From Bacillus sp. Y1 (GTDB taxonomy: Bacteria; Bacillota; Bacilli; Bacillales; Cytobacillaceae): 64,000 bases of DNA. The stretch spans positions 2,866,501-2,930,500 of the forward strand of contig NZ_CP030028.1 in assembly GCF_003586445.1 (NCBI RefSeq), given 5' to 3'. The notes under the pieces are model-generated. The model saw only the letters and a list, made by a program, of their open reading frames with translations. It had not been told where the DNA came from and searched no databases. The translations under genes and the position numbers were made by a program. This document shows, piece by piece, positions 35,638-42,834 of this stretch. The number at the start of each line of letters is the position of its first letter. Position 1 is the stretch's first letter.

Positions 35638-36385
35638 TTGGACAAGTCCCTTCTTCTTCTAAATGGCCAGAACGTTTGATTTTTGTTTGAAGGTAATTTT
35701 CATTGTATTCGGATATATCTCCCCACAATGGTTTTCTATCGGAGACTGTTAACCCCGCATTTTTTAATGCTTCAAGCTTTTTCGGATTATTTGTCATAAG
35801 TGTAACTGGTTTGGAGCGAAGTGCCTTTAGTACTTGAATCGCATCTGAATAATTTCTTGAATCATCTACAAAACCGAGACTTTCGTTTGCATCGACTGTA
35901 TCGTACCCATTTTCCTGGAGAATATAGGCCATTGCTTTACTAAATAAACCAATTCCTCTCCCTTCATGGTTAGCTAAGTAAAATAATGCACCCGTTCCAT
36001 GGTCAGCGATCATTTTCATCGATTGTTTTAATTGGTATCCACAATCACATCTCTTGCTTCCAAAAATATCACCCGTGTGACAAATAGAATGCATTCGAAT
36101 AATGGCATCTTCCCCATAAGAAAAATCTCCATATGCTAGAACGCTCGATTGTTGTAGTTCTGCTAAATTTACAGAGGATAATTTATTGATAATTCTTTCG
36201 AAGTCTTCGGTTACTTCATCACAATTTAACCAACAATACCATTGAAAAACAACTGTTTCACCATAAAGGTTTACGGGTAGTTTGATTGGACCAACTAAAT
36301 AAATGGCTCCTTTGTCCGTTTTAATTAATTGAATTTTGTCTTCTAAAACAGAAAGAACTTTTGAATTAAATTTTGTCTGCGTCAA
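35630..36385 (-). CDS. ribA: GTP cyclohydrolase II, monofunctional RibA
   Basis: The 251-residue enzyme opens GTP to the pyrimidine precursor of riboflavin. The zinc ligands are in 'RMHSICHTGDIFGSKRCDC' (Cys102, Cys113, Cys115), and 'NHEGRGIGLF' contains the catalytic Arg. About 85 residues precede the catalytic domain and show no dihydroxybutanone-phosphate synthase motifs, so this is not the usual bifunctional Bacillus RibBA. It is therefore probably a second, specialised copy. It sits 33 bp after the monooxygenase gene and overlaps ribD. Confidence 0.9.
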   Translation of the reverse strand: MTQTKFNSKVLSVLEDKIQLIKTDKGAIYLVGPIKLPVNLYGETVVFQWYCWLNCDEVTEDFERIINKLSSVNLAELQQSSVLAYGDFSYGEDAIIRMHSICHTGDIFGSKRCDCGYQLKQSMKMIADHGTGALFYLANHEGRGIGLFSKAMAYILQENGYDTVDANESLGFVDDSRNYSDAIQVLKALRSKPVTLMTNNPKKLEALKNAGLTVSDRKPLWGDISEYNENYLQTKIKRSGHLEEEGTCPND

Positions 36386-36418
36386 CTAAGTAACCCCTTT
36401 TCATCATTATTTTCACTT

Positions 36419-37477
36419 CTATTTACTTGTTTCCCTCCTAACGATAGGAGCTATCTTTGTGGCTAAGATCTCGATCCCTTCGGCTACTTTTTCAAACGGT
36501 AACCCACCAATATCAATTTGCGCCATAAAGCGCTGATGGCCAAAAAGCTCATACTGAAAGAGAATTTTCTCCACGATTTGTTGCGGACTCCCCACAAAAA
36601 GAGCTGTATCGGGATCCGTCAATTGGTCAAATTCGTCTCTTGATAATTTTCCTGTTTTTCCTAATTGCTGATTGACATATGACTTGTATACAGAATAATA
36701 AGGGTAAAATTCATCTCGTGCTTTTTGGGTGGTACTTGCAAAATACCCATGGCCTGTAACCCCTACTCTTAGTTTTTCTGATGAGTGACCTGCCTTACTA
36801 CCAGCTTGTCGGTATAAATCAACTAATGGCTTAAACTTCATCGAATCTCCACTTAAAATTGCTATAGCCATCCCAACACCAAGCATCCCCGCACGTTCAG
36901 CACTTTCTGGTGAACCGCCAACACCAACCCAAATTGGTAGCTTATCTTGAAAAGGTCTTGGAGCAATTTCCGCGTTTGATAATGATGATCGAAATTGACC
37001 ATTCCAGGTGATCTTCTCTTGTTGATTTAATTGTAAAAATAGATCCATATTTTCTAAAAATAGTTCGTTATATTCATTAATATCAAAACCGAAGAGAGGG
37101 AAAGATTCTAAAAAAGCACCTCGTCCAGCAATGATTTCTGCGCGTCCATCAGAAAGTAAATCCAATGTTGCAAAATCCTCAAACAAACGAACAGGGTCGA
37201 CGGTACTTAGAACAGTAGTTGCACTCGTTAGTTTGATTTTTTTAGTTAGTTGAGCAATTGCTGACAGTACAACTGGGGTAGAAGATATTGCATAATCTAA
37301 ACGGTGATGCTCCCCAACCCCAAAAACATCAAGCCCTACTTCATCGGCAAGCTTTGCTGCTTTGAGTATTTCCTTAAGTCTTTGCCCTGGACTAATCACT
37401 TTTCCACTATGAGGATCTGGTACAATATCACCAAGCGTATATAGACCAATTTCTATCCCTGAGTTTTTCACATGCAT
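36419..37477 (-). CDS. LLM-class flavin-dependent monooxygenase
   Basis: About 352 residues of the bacterial luciferase-like family: 'EIGLYTLGDIVPD' start strand, 'DVFGVGEHHRLDYAISSTPVVLSAIAQ', 'DFATLDLLSDGRAEIIAGRGAF' and 'LPIWVGVGGSPESAERAG'. Such enzymes use FMNH2 supplied by a separate reductase to oxygenate a small substrate. The start at 37477 has GAGGAGAATAAGG upstream. The ribA and ribD genes that follow in the operon could raise local flavin precursor supply, or make a pyrimidine or pteridine-like substrate. The actual reaction is unknown. Confidence 0.85.
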   Translation of the reverse strand: MHVKNSGIEIGLYTLGDIVPDPHSGKVISPGQRLKEILKAAKLADEVGLDVFGVGEHHRLDYAISSTPVVLSAIAQLTKKIKLTSATTVLSTVDPVRLFEDFATLDLLSDGRAEIIAGRGAFLESFPLFGFDINEYNELFLENMDLFLQLNQQEKITWNGQFRSSLSNAEIAPRPFQDKLPIWVGVGGSPESAERAGMLGVGMAIAILSGDSMKFKPLVDLYRQAGSKAGHSSEKLRVGVTGHGYFASTTQKARDEFYPYYSVYKSYVNQQLGKTGKLSRDEFDQLTDPDTALFVGSPQQIVEKILFQYELFGHQRFMAQIDIGGLPFEKVAEGIEILATKIAPIVRRETSK

Positions 37478-37506
37478 TACCTTATTCTCCTCATTAATTA
37501 CCACTT

Positions 37507-37553
37507 AGTTACTTTATGTAAGTAACTATAATATCACAACAAGCTAGTGTCAA
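37507..37553 (-). promoter_or_regulatory. Promoter and inverted-repeat operator of the monooxygenase-ribA-ribD operon
   Basis: On the minus strand TTGACA (37548-37553) and TATAGT (37525-37530) are 17 bp apart. The perfect inverted repeat AGTTACTT-N5-AAGTAACT (37507-37527) overlaps the -10 box. It resembles sites of HxlR/DUF24-type repressors such as YodB (TTACT-N7-AGTAA). No FMN riboswitch is visible. Confidence 0.65.
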
Positions 37554-37663
37554 GTAAGAAATAACCGCTATATTAAATGAAATGATTATCCTTAGAAATA
37601 TTATTCCAAAAATAGAGTTTTTGTCTCCTAAAACAGAAACTATGGGTCATAAAAGTTCAACTA

Positions 37664-37693
37664 AAAAGAGCTATTCGAAAAATCGAATAGCTC
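37664..37693 (-). terminator. Terminator of the CysJ-like gene
   Basis: Stem GAGCTATTCGA (37668-37678) pairs with TCGAATAGCTC (37683-37693), followed by TTTTTAG on the minus strand. Confidence 0.9.
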
Positions 37694-37705
37694 TCTTACT
37701 ATAAA

Positions 37706-38884
37706 TTAGTATACATCACGTTGGTATCGGCCTTGCTTTTTCAAATCATTTAAATAGCTTTCGGCATCTTCACGTGAGATCGAACCTTCTGTTTCAATAA
37801 TAGTAATCAGTGCTTCATGCACATCTTTTGCCATATAGGTCTTATCTCCACAAACGTAGAAATATCCACCTTTTTCTAGCCACTCATAAATTTCCTTACT
37901 ATTTTCAAGCATTTTGTGTTGTACATACACCTTTTGCTCTGAATCACGAGAGAATGCAGTCTCTAATTTTGTTAAAGAACCTTCCTTTACATAGCCCTCT
38001 AACTCTTCTTTGTATAAGAAATCTGTTGCCGCATGCTGGTCTCCAAAGAATAACCAAGATCTACCTTCTGATTTAATGATTGCACGTTCTTGAATGAATG
38101 AACGGAACGGAGCAATTCCTGTTCCTGGTCCAACCATAATAATATCTGCTTCGCCAGATTCAGGTAGATTAAAGTGCTTGTTTTGTTGAATAAATACAGG
38201 AATTGTATCGCCTTCTTCAAGACGTTCTGCACATTGTACTGAACATACTCCCTTACGATCACGACCATGAGCTGTATATCGTACAGCACCAATTGTTAAA
38301 TGTACTTGCCCAGGATTAGCGACAAAACTGCTTGCGATAGAATAAAGACGTGGTGGTAATTTTCTTAATAGAGCTACAATTTCTTGAGCTGTCCCGTTCC
38401 ACGGTCCAAAGTCTTGTAACAAGTCAAGTAAGTCACGCCCATCCACATATTCCTTGAGTTCAGCAATATTTTCAGCTGCTACTAGCCTTTTTAGCTGTTC
38501 GTTGTCAGTTAGTCCCGCAGCTTGTTGTAAAATCTTCTTTGTTAATAACGTAATTTCAAAGTGAGTGGATAAAGCTTCTTCCAGTGGTAGTGTTGTACCA
38601 GATTTATCAATGATTACAGGCGTTTCTGCATCCCACTTCATTTCTTCAAGAATAGAAGCAACTAAATCAGGATCATTTTGTGGAAAAATCCCAAGGCAAT
38701 CTCCTGGTACGTATGAAAGGCCAGAAGTTTCTAACGACAACTCTATATGTCTTGTTTCTTTATTAGAATCAGGGCCATTTAAATTAATATTTTTAAGGAC
38801 CTTTGCTTGAAAGGGATTTGTTCTAGAATAAGCCATAGTCTCTTCCTTTTTTTGTTCTGAAATATTTTCTGCAGTTCGTTGCAT
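37706..38884 (-). CDS. CysJ-like NADPH:flavin oxidoreductase lacking the flavodoxin domain
   Basis: The 392-residue protein corresponds to the FAD- and NADPH-binding half of sulfite reductase alpha subunit. It shows the FAD site 'RLYSIASS', 'HLTIGAVRYTAHGRDRKGVCS', the NADPH site 'MVGPGTGIAPFRSFIQER' and C-terminal 'YFYVCGDKTYMAKDV'. The N-terminal flavodoxin domain of full CysJ (about 600 residues) is absent. It would pass electrons to a separate flavodoxin, ferredoxin or free flavin. It is transcribed from its own promoter upstream of the monooxygenase operon and could be its reductase (speculative). Start ATG 38884, ribosome binding site GAGGTGG. Confidence 0.82.
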   Translation of the reverse strand: MQRTAENISEQKKEETMAYSRTNPFQAKVLKNINLNGPDSNKETRHIELSLETSGLSYVPGDCLGIFPQNDPDLVASILEEMKWDAETPVIIDKSGTTLPLEEALSTHFEITLLTKKILQQAAGLTDNEQLKRLVAAENIAELKEYVDGRDLLDLLQDFGPWNGTAQEIVALLRKLPPRLYSIASSFVANPGQVHLTIGAVRYTAHGRDRKGVCSVQCAERLEEGDTIPVFIQQNKHFNLPESGEADIIMVGPGTGIAPFRSFIQERAIIKSEGRSWLFFGDQHAATDFLYKEELEGYVKEGSLTKLETAFSRDSEQKVYVQHKMLENSKEIYEWLEKGGYFYVCGDKTYMAKDVHEALITIIETEGSISREDAESYLNDLKKQGRYQRDVY

Positions 38885-39090
38885 GTTCGCCACCTCACAA
38901 ATTTGTATAACAATACTATTATAACATTTTTTAATTTTTCAGAAACTTATTTTTTAACGATTCGGTTATTAGATATTTAAATCAGGATTATAGCATAATT
39001 CATATGTATTGTAATATTTACTCTATACAGATACAAGTATGAGAGCTCTAAGAAGAACCTCTCTATTGAAAGGCTCTCTTAGTTTTTACT

Positions 39091-40716
39091 TCAAATAAGC
39101 TCTTTTAATTTTTGTGTCAGTTCATTAAATCTACGATCAAGTTCTTTATATGCTAGATCTTTAGGGGTCATAAAGCTTAGTTTTCCTAGAACTTCTTGTC
39201 TCTCGGTTTCAAGCTTTAGCCTCAATTCGTCTAGATTACTTGGTTTTTGTGATACGTCACTAAGTTGCTTTTGGATCGTCATGTTATTAATAACAAGTTT
39301 TGTATTCGTCGTCTTATCCAAAAAATATCGGTCGTGAGAAACAATTATTAACGTACCATTATACTCTGCTAAAGTCCTTTCCAGCTGCTCTCGGGAAGGT
39401 AAGTCGAGATGATTGGTTGGTTCATCCAATATGAGCACATCTTTTTCTTCTAAGATATATCCCATCAGTTTACACTTTACCCGTTCTCCCATGCTCATAT
39501 TTTGAAGAGGTTCTTTCCATTGAGAAGCTGTAAAACCTAAATGCTTCATGAGATTTTGAACTTTTCCTCTTGCATCAAAGGTTTCTTTGTAAAAGAGATC
39601 CTCTGGTGTTTTTTCTAATGGTAAATCAAACACTTCTTGCGTCAAATAACCAATTGTTGCTGTTGGTGAAATCCATATATCTCCTTCTGACGGTTCTTGA
39701 CCAAGTATGATTTTTAACAATGTTGTTTTACCACTTCCATTCGGACCAATTATGGAGATCTTCTCCCCGTGGAGAAGTGTAAAATTGCCGTTGTTAAATA
39801 GCACTCGATCTTCAAAATTCTTTGACAAGTCCTTCACTTCTAAAAATCGTTTCCCAACCTTGTTATTATTTTCAATCGTAAAACGAACATCATACTCTGG
39901 TTCCACCCGCTCGACTTTCGCTTTTTCTAACTCTTTTTCAAGACGCTTTCGTTTGGACTTTACTTGGGAATCCATGCGTTTTGCTTTTACACGATAAAAT
40001 TCTTTAAATCCTTCCTTTTTCGTGGACTGTGAATGTGCTTTCTGTGACCAAGAATTGAGTTCATTCATTTGTGCTTCAATTCGCTCGACCATTTTTTGTT
40101 GCTTCTCATAGTCTCGCTGCTGCGATAGTCTTTTCTGTTCGCGAGCTAACATATAACTAGAATAATTTCCTTTCTGTTCAAAAACTTTAGTCCCTTCAAT
40201 AGACCAAATTTTTGTAGCTACTTTATCTAAAAAATACCGATCATGTGAAACAAGAATAATCGAACCTTTATAATTTTTTATTTGCTCAATCAAAAGCTGT
40301 GTGCCCTGTTCATCTAAATGATTGGTTGGTTCATCCAATAACAAGAGGTCAGATTCTTTTGAAAAGCCATGTGCTAATCGAAGCTTTAGCCTTTCTCCTC
40401 CACTTAGATTGCAAAAATCAGTGTGTGTTGGCACCATCCATTTTTTATTAAAAACGTGTGACTCTTCCTCCCCAGAAAAGACTTCCGTTTCTTGTTCGAC
40501 TAAAGTCATTTTTACATTTCTTTCTACCCACTGAATACTTCCTTTAGTGGGAGTTAAATGATTGTATATAACATGTAGTAAGGTTGATTTCCCAGCTCCA
40601 TTTTTTCCAATAATCCCTATGATATCTCCTTCATGAACATGAACATTTACATCTTTAAATAGGGTCACGTCATTTATTTCATAGCTAACATCTTTACATT
40701 TAAAAAGTTCTCTCAT
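39091..40716 (-). CDS. vmlR: ABC-F ribosomal protection protein, VmlR type
   Basis: The 541-residue protein has two ATPase domains without membrane segments: Walker A 'GKNGAGKST' and 'GPNGSGKTT', signatures 'LSGGERLKL' and 'MSMGERVKC', Walker B 'LLLLDEPTNHLD' and 'VLILDEPTNHLD'. The basic interdomain linker 'QKMVERIEAQMNELNSWSQKAHSQSTKKEG' and the C-terminal 'RQEVLGKLSFMTP' closely match B. subtilis VmlR. VmlR enters the ribosomal E site and removes virginiamycin M, lincomycin and pleuromutilins. A transcription attenuator in the leader indicates induction by ribosome-targeting antibiotics. Confidence 0.92.
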   Translation of the reverse strand: MRELFKCKDVSYEINDVTLFKDVNVHVHEGDIIGIIGKNGAGKSTLLHVIYNHLTPTKGSIQWVERNVKMTLVEQETEVFSGEEESHVFNKKWMVPTHTDFCNLSGGERLKLRLAHGFSKESDLLLLDEPTNHLDEQGTQLLIEQIKNYKGSIILVSHDRYFLDKVATKIWSIEGTKVFEQKGNYSSYMLAREQKRLSQQRDYEKQQKMVERIEAQMNELNSWSQKAHSQSTKKEGFKEFYRVKAKRMDSQVKSKRKRLEKELEKAKVERVEPEYDVRFTIENNNKVGKRFLEVKDLSKNFEDRVLFNNGNFTLLHGEKISIIGPNGSGKTTLLKIILGQEPSEGDIWISPTATIGYLTQEVFDLPLEKTPEDLFYKETFDARGKVQNLMKHLGFTASQWKEPLQNMSMGERVKCKLMGYILEEKDVLILDEPTNHLDLPSREQLERTLAEYNGTLIIVSHDRYFLDKTTNTKLVINNMTIQKQLSDVSQKPSNLDELRLKLETERQEVLGKLSFMTPKDLAYKELDRRFNELTQKLKELI

Positions 40717-40744
40717 GATTTCATCCCCTCGGTTTACAGGGAGA

Positions 40745-40860
40745 ATAAAAAAATCCTCCCAGTTGAATTGGAAGGATTAGTCGTTTCATACCATAATCAA
40801 ATAAAGCTTTTCCGTAAAAAGCTAATAACCGTATAGATAATGGGCAGACTAATCCTATTT
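40745..40860 (-). promoter_or_regulatory. Transcription attenuator in the vmlR leader
   Basis: A terminator stem (40752-40760 with 40770-40778) followed by seven T on the minus strand lies 30 bp before the vmlR start. Its 5' arm (within 40773-40782) can pair instead with GACTAATCCT (40847-40856) by 10 perfect base pairs, an antiterminator. A tiny leader reading frame lies upstream near 40920 (ATG AAG AAC TAA after GGGTGAACG). Confidence 0.78.
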
Positions 40861-40948
40861 TGTGATTTGAAATATGAAATTTCAATCGTTTTAAAATAAG
40901 ATTAGTTCTTCATCGTTCACCCATCATCCCTTTCTATTTGGTAACATT

Positions 40949-40957
40949 AGTATAACA
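40949..40957 (-). promoter_or_regulatory. Extended -10 promoter of vmlR leader
   Basis: TGTTATACT on the minus strand is an extended -10 element; a weak TTTACC -35 lies about 18 bp upstream. Transcription would begin near 40940, giving a leader of over 200 nt. Confidence 0.5.
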
Positions 40958-40992
40958 CAGCTTCCTCTATATGGTAAATAATTGTTCTGGAC

Positions 40993-42762
40993 TTACTCCG
41001 TATAATGACGGTTTCCTTCTCCATCCATTTCCCAATGAGAGAACCAGTTTTCCCATAGTTCCCACACTTCTGACACAATGAAGTTATGGGCTCTATCTTT
41101 TGTCTGAGTATATTTGTACATCGGTGTTTCATTGTTATCGTACCAAGTGTAAGTCGTATATCTGTCCTTTGTGGTAACAATAGCATCACTCAGCTCACCG
41201 AGTTCGTTTCTATCCAGCCAGTATTGCACAGTAGTATTTGTTTGTCCTGGAATCTTGTGGTCCCAACTCCAAATATCATATTCACCAAAGAGCAGATAAA
41301 ACGGTACTTTATCATTTTTCCCTTCAACAGGTCTTAAAAGTGGACCCGAAGTTGAACCAAAAGCAGTAAAGTATTCGGGCATGACGGCACTCGCATAGTT
41401 CGTGAACATGGAGCCAAGAGATTGACCAGTTAAATATCGCTTCCCAGGATCAATGTTGTAATCTTTGTCAATTTGCTTAACTATTTCCTCTAGGAAAACA
41501 AAATCATTTTGCTTATTGGGTGCGTAGTTAACATTCCATGTTACATCTGTTGATGAATTGTATTGTTCACTAGGCATAACAAGCATAAATCCGTGTTTGT
41601 CCGCTACCTCCCACCAATGGCTGGCGTCAAAGAATACTCGTGCCGTTTGCGTGTTTCCTGCAAGTACGAAGACTACCGGAATGTTTTCCTCAGGTGCAGA
41701 ATCCGGGACATAAACTAAATACTCGCGAGTATATCCATCTAATTGCATTTCCTTGATCTCAACACCCATTTTTTCGTAATCAGGTCTTACACCTAGTACA
41801 TTGCCGTTAACGGTTGTGTTGTCATAGCGCGTATAATAAGAAAGGAAATCATAAACTTTCTTGGTGAAACCCGTCTTATATACTCCGTTTCCGCCTTGAT
41901 CAAGAACTGCCACTTTGGAACGTACATCGCTGTAAGAAGTGACAATACTATTAGAATCTTCTTTTTGTATATAGACGGTACTTCCCATCAATCCCTCTGT
42001 TGATCCTTTCTCTCCCGATGCAACTGTGTCATTAGCACCCTTCCAATATTCGACTAAGTTTTCTACAGAACTTGGGTGATCATTTACAAACCAAGTAGGA
42101 ACAGGAACCTCAGAGTAAGAAATCTCTTTATTTTCAGCAAAAGTCTTTTCTCCTGTTTCCCGAATAAATTCTAAATCAAGATCTTCCGTTTCTACAAAAA
42201 CGGAGCTAATGACAAAGAGTGGATTTTGCATCGCCCAAGCTTGAAGTGCTGTTCCTCCGTCTCCATATCCGGCTAAATAAAAGACACCAAAAGTATTGTA
42301 ATACTTAGTATCTTTTAATACCTTTACTGCTTCATTAATATAGGCAAGTTCTTCTTCCGCACTTCCCCAACCATTCACACCAGGCTCTAGTATGAACAAT
42401 CCTTCTGATTTCTTATCCGCAATATCCAGCCATCCACTTTTGTGAAGGAACTCTTCTGTTGTCATATCATCTGGAGCAGCTATGACCGTAAAGTAATCTC
42501 GGACAGTCGTTTCTGGCGCTACATAGATTTTTACCGTACGCGTCTCATCACCGACAGTAACATTCCGAGTAAAATACCCGTTTAATGGCAACTTGTTACC
42601 TAATGTAATATCAATAGCTGGTTTTTCCATTCCATCTAAGGAGGTTGCTTCTAGTTTAAAAGTATTCTTACTATCTATTGATGCAGCTGAAACTGGCATA
42701 ACAATGCTTAGTATCAATAGTGAAATCACCATTAAGAACATGATTTTTTTACCATTCATCAT
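40993..42762 (-). CDS. Secreted two-lobed esterase (PHB-depolymerase-like)
   Basis: The 589-residue protein has a signal peptide (1-26, ending VSA-A). It contains two alpha/beta-hydrolase-like halves. The C-terminal half has a full nucleophile elbow 'GQSLGS' (Ser448), preceded by 'IPVVFVLAGN', with a late His in 'DRAHNF', as in feruloyl esterase/PHB depolymerase-type enzymes. In the N-terminal half the elbow reads 'AGYGDGG', with Asp168 where the Ser should be, so it is probably non-catalytic. It lies 72 bp downstream of a secreted metallo-hydrolase gene and probably belongs to the same unit. Substrate unknown. Confidence 0.78.
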   Translation of the reverse strand: MMNGKKIMFLMVISLLILSIVMPVSAASIDSKNTFKLEATSLDGMEKPAIDITLGNKLPLNGYFTRNVTVGDETRTVKIYVAPETTVRDYFTVIAAPDDMTTEEFLHKSGWLDIADKKSEGLFILEPGVNGWGSAEEELAYINEAVKVLKDTKYYNTFGVFYLAGYGDGGTALQAWAMQNPLFVISSVFVETEDLDLEFIRETGEKTFAENKEISYSEVPVPTWFVNDHPSSVENLVEYWKGANDTVASGEKGSTEGLMGSTVYIQKEDSNSIVTSYSDVRSKVAVLDQGGNGVYKTGFTKKVYDFLSYYTRYDNTTVNGNVLGVRPDYEKMGVEIKEMQLDGYTREYLVYVPDSAPEENIPVVFVLAGNTQTARVFFDASHWWEVADKHGFMLVMPSEQYNSSTDVTWNVNYAPNKQNDFVFLEEIVKQIDKDYNIDPGKRYLTGQSLGSMFTNYASAVMPEYFTAFGSTSGPLLRPVEGKNDKVPFYLLFGEYDIWSWDHKIPGQTNTTVQYWLDRNELGELSDAIVTTKDRYTTYTWYDNNETPMYKYTQTKDRAHNFIVSEVWELWENWFSHWEMDGEGNRHYTE

Positions 42763-42785
42763 AATTCACTCCTAACATATAAGTC

Positions 42786-42828
42786 TCGTAGGAACCAGTA
42801 CCATTCTAGTACTATATGGTTCCTACGA
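42786..42828 (-). other. Large intercistronic hairpin
   Basis: CGTAGGAACC (42787-42796) pairs perfectly with GGTTCCTACG (42818-42827), with an inner stem AGTAC/GTACT. No T tract follows, so it is more likely an mRNA-protecting or processing hairpin between the two secreted-hydrolase genes than a terminator. Confidence 0.6.
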
Positions 42829-42834
42829 AGACAT

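Noticed and set aside
36386..36418. FMN riboswitch before ribA-ribD
   Set aside because: The gaps are too short and no conserved riboswitch core is visible upstream of the operon either.
39045..39082. Possible terminator of vmlR
   Set aside because: The imperfect hairpin has its T tract on the plus strand, where no gene ends; assignment to vmlR is doubtful.
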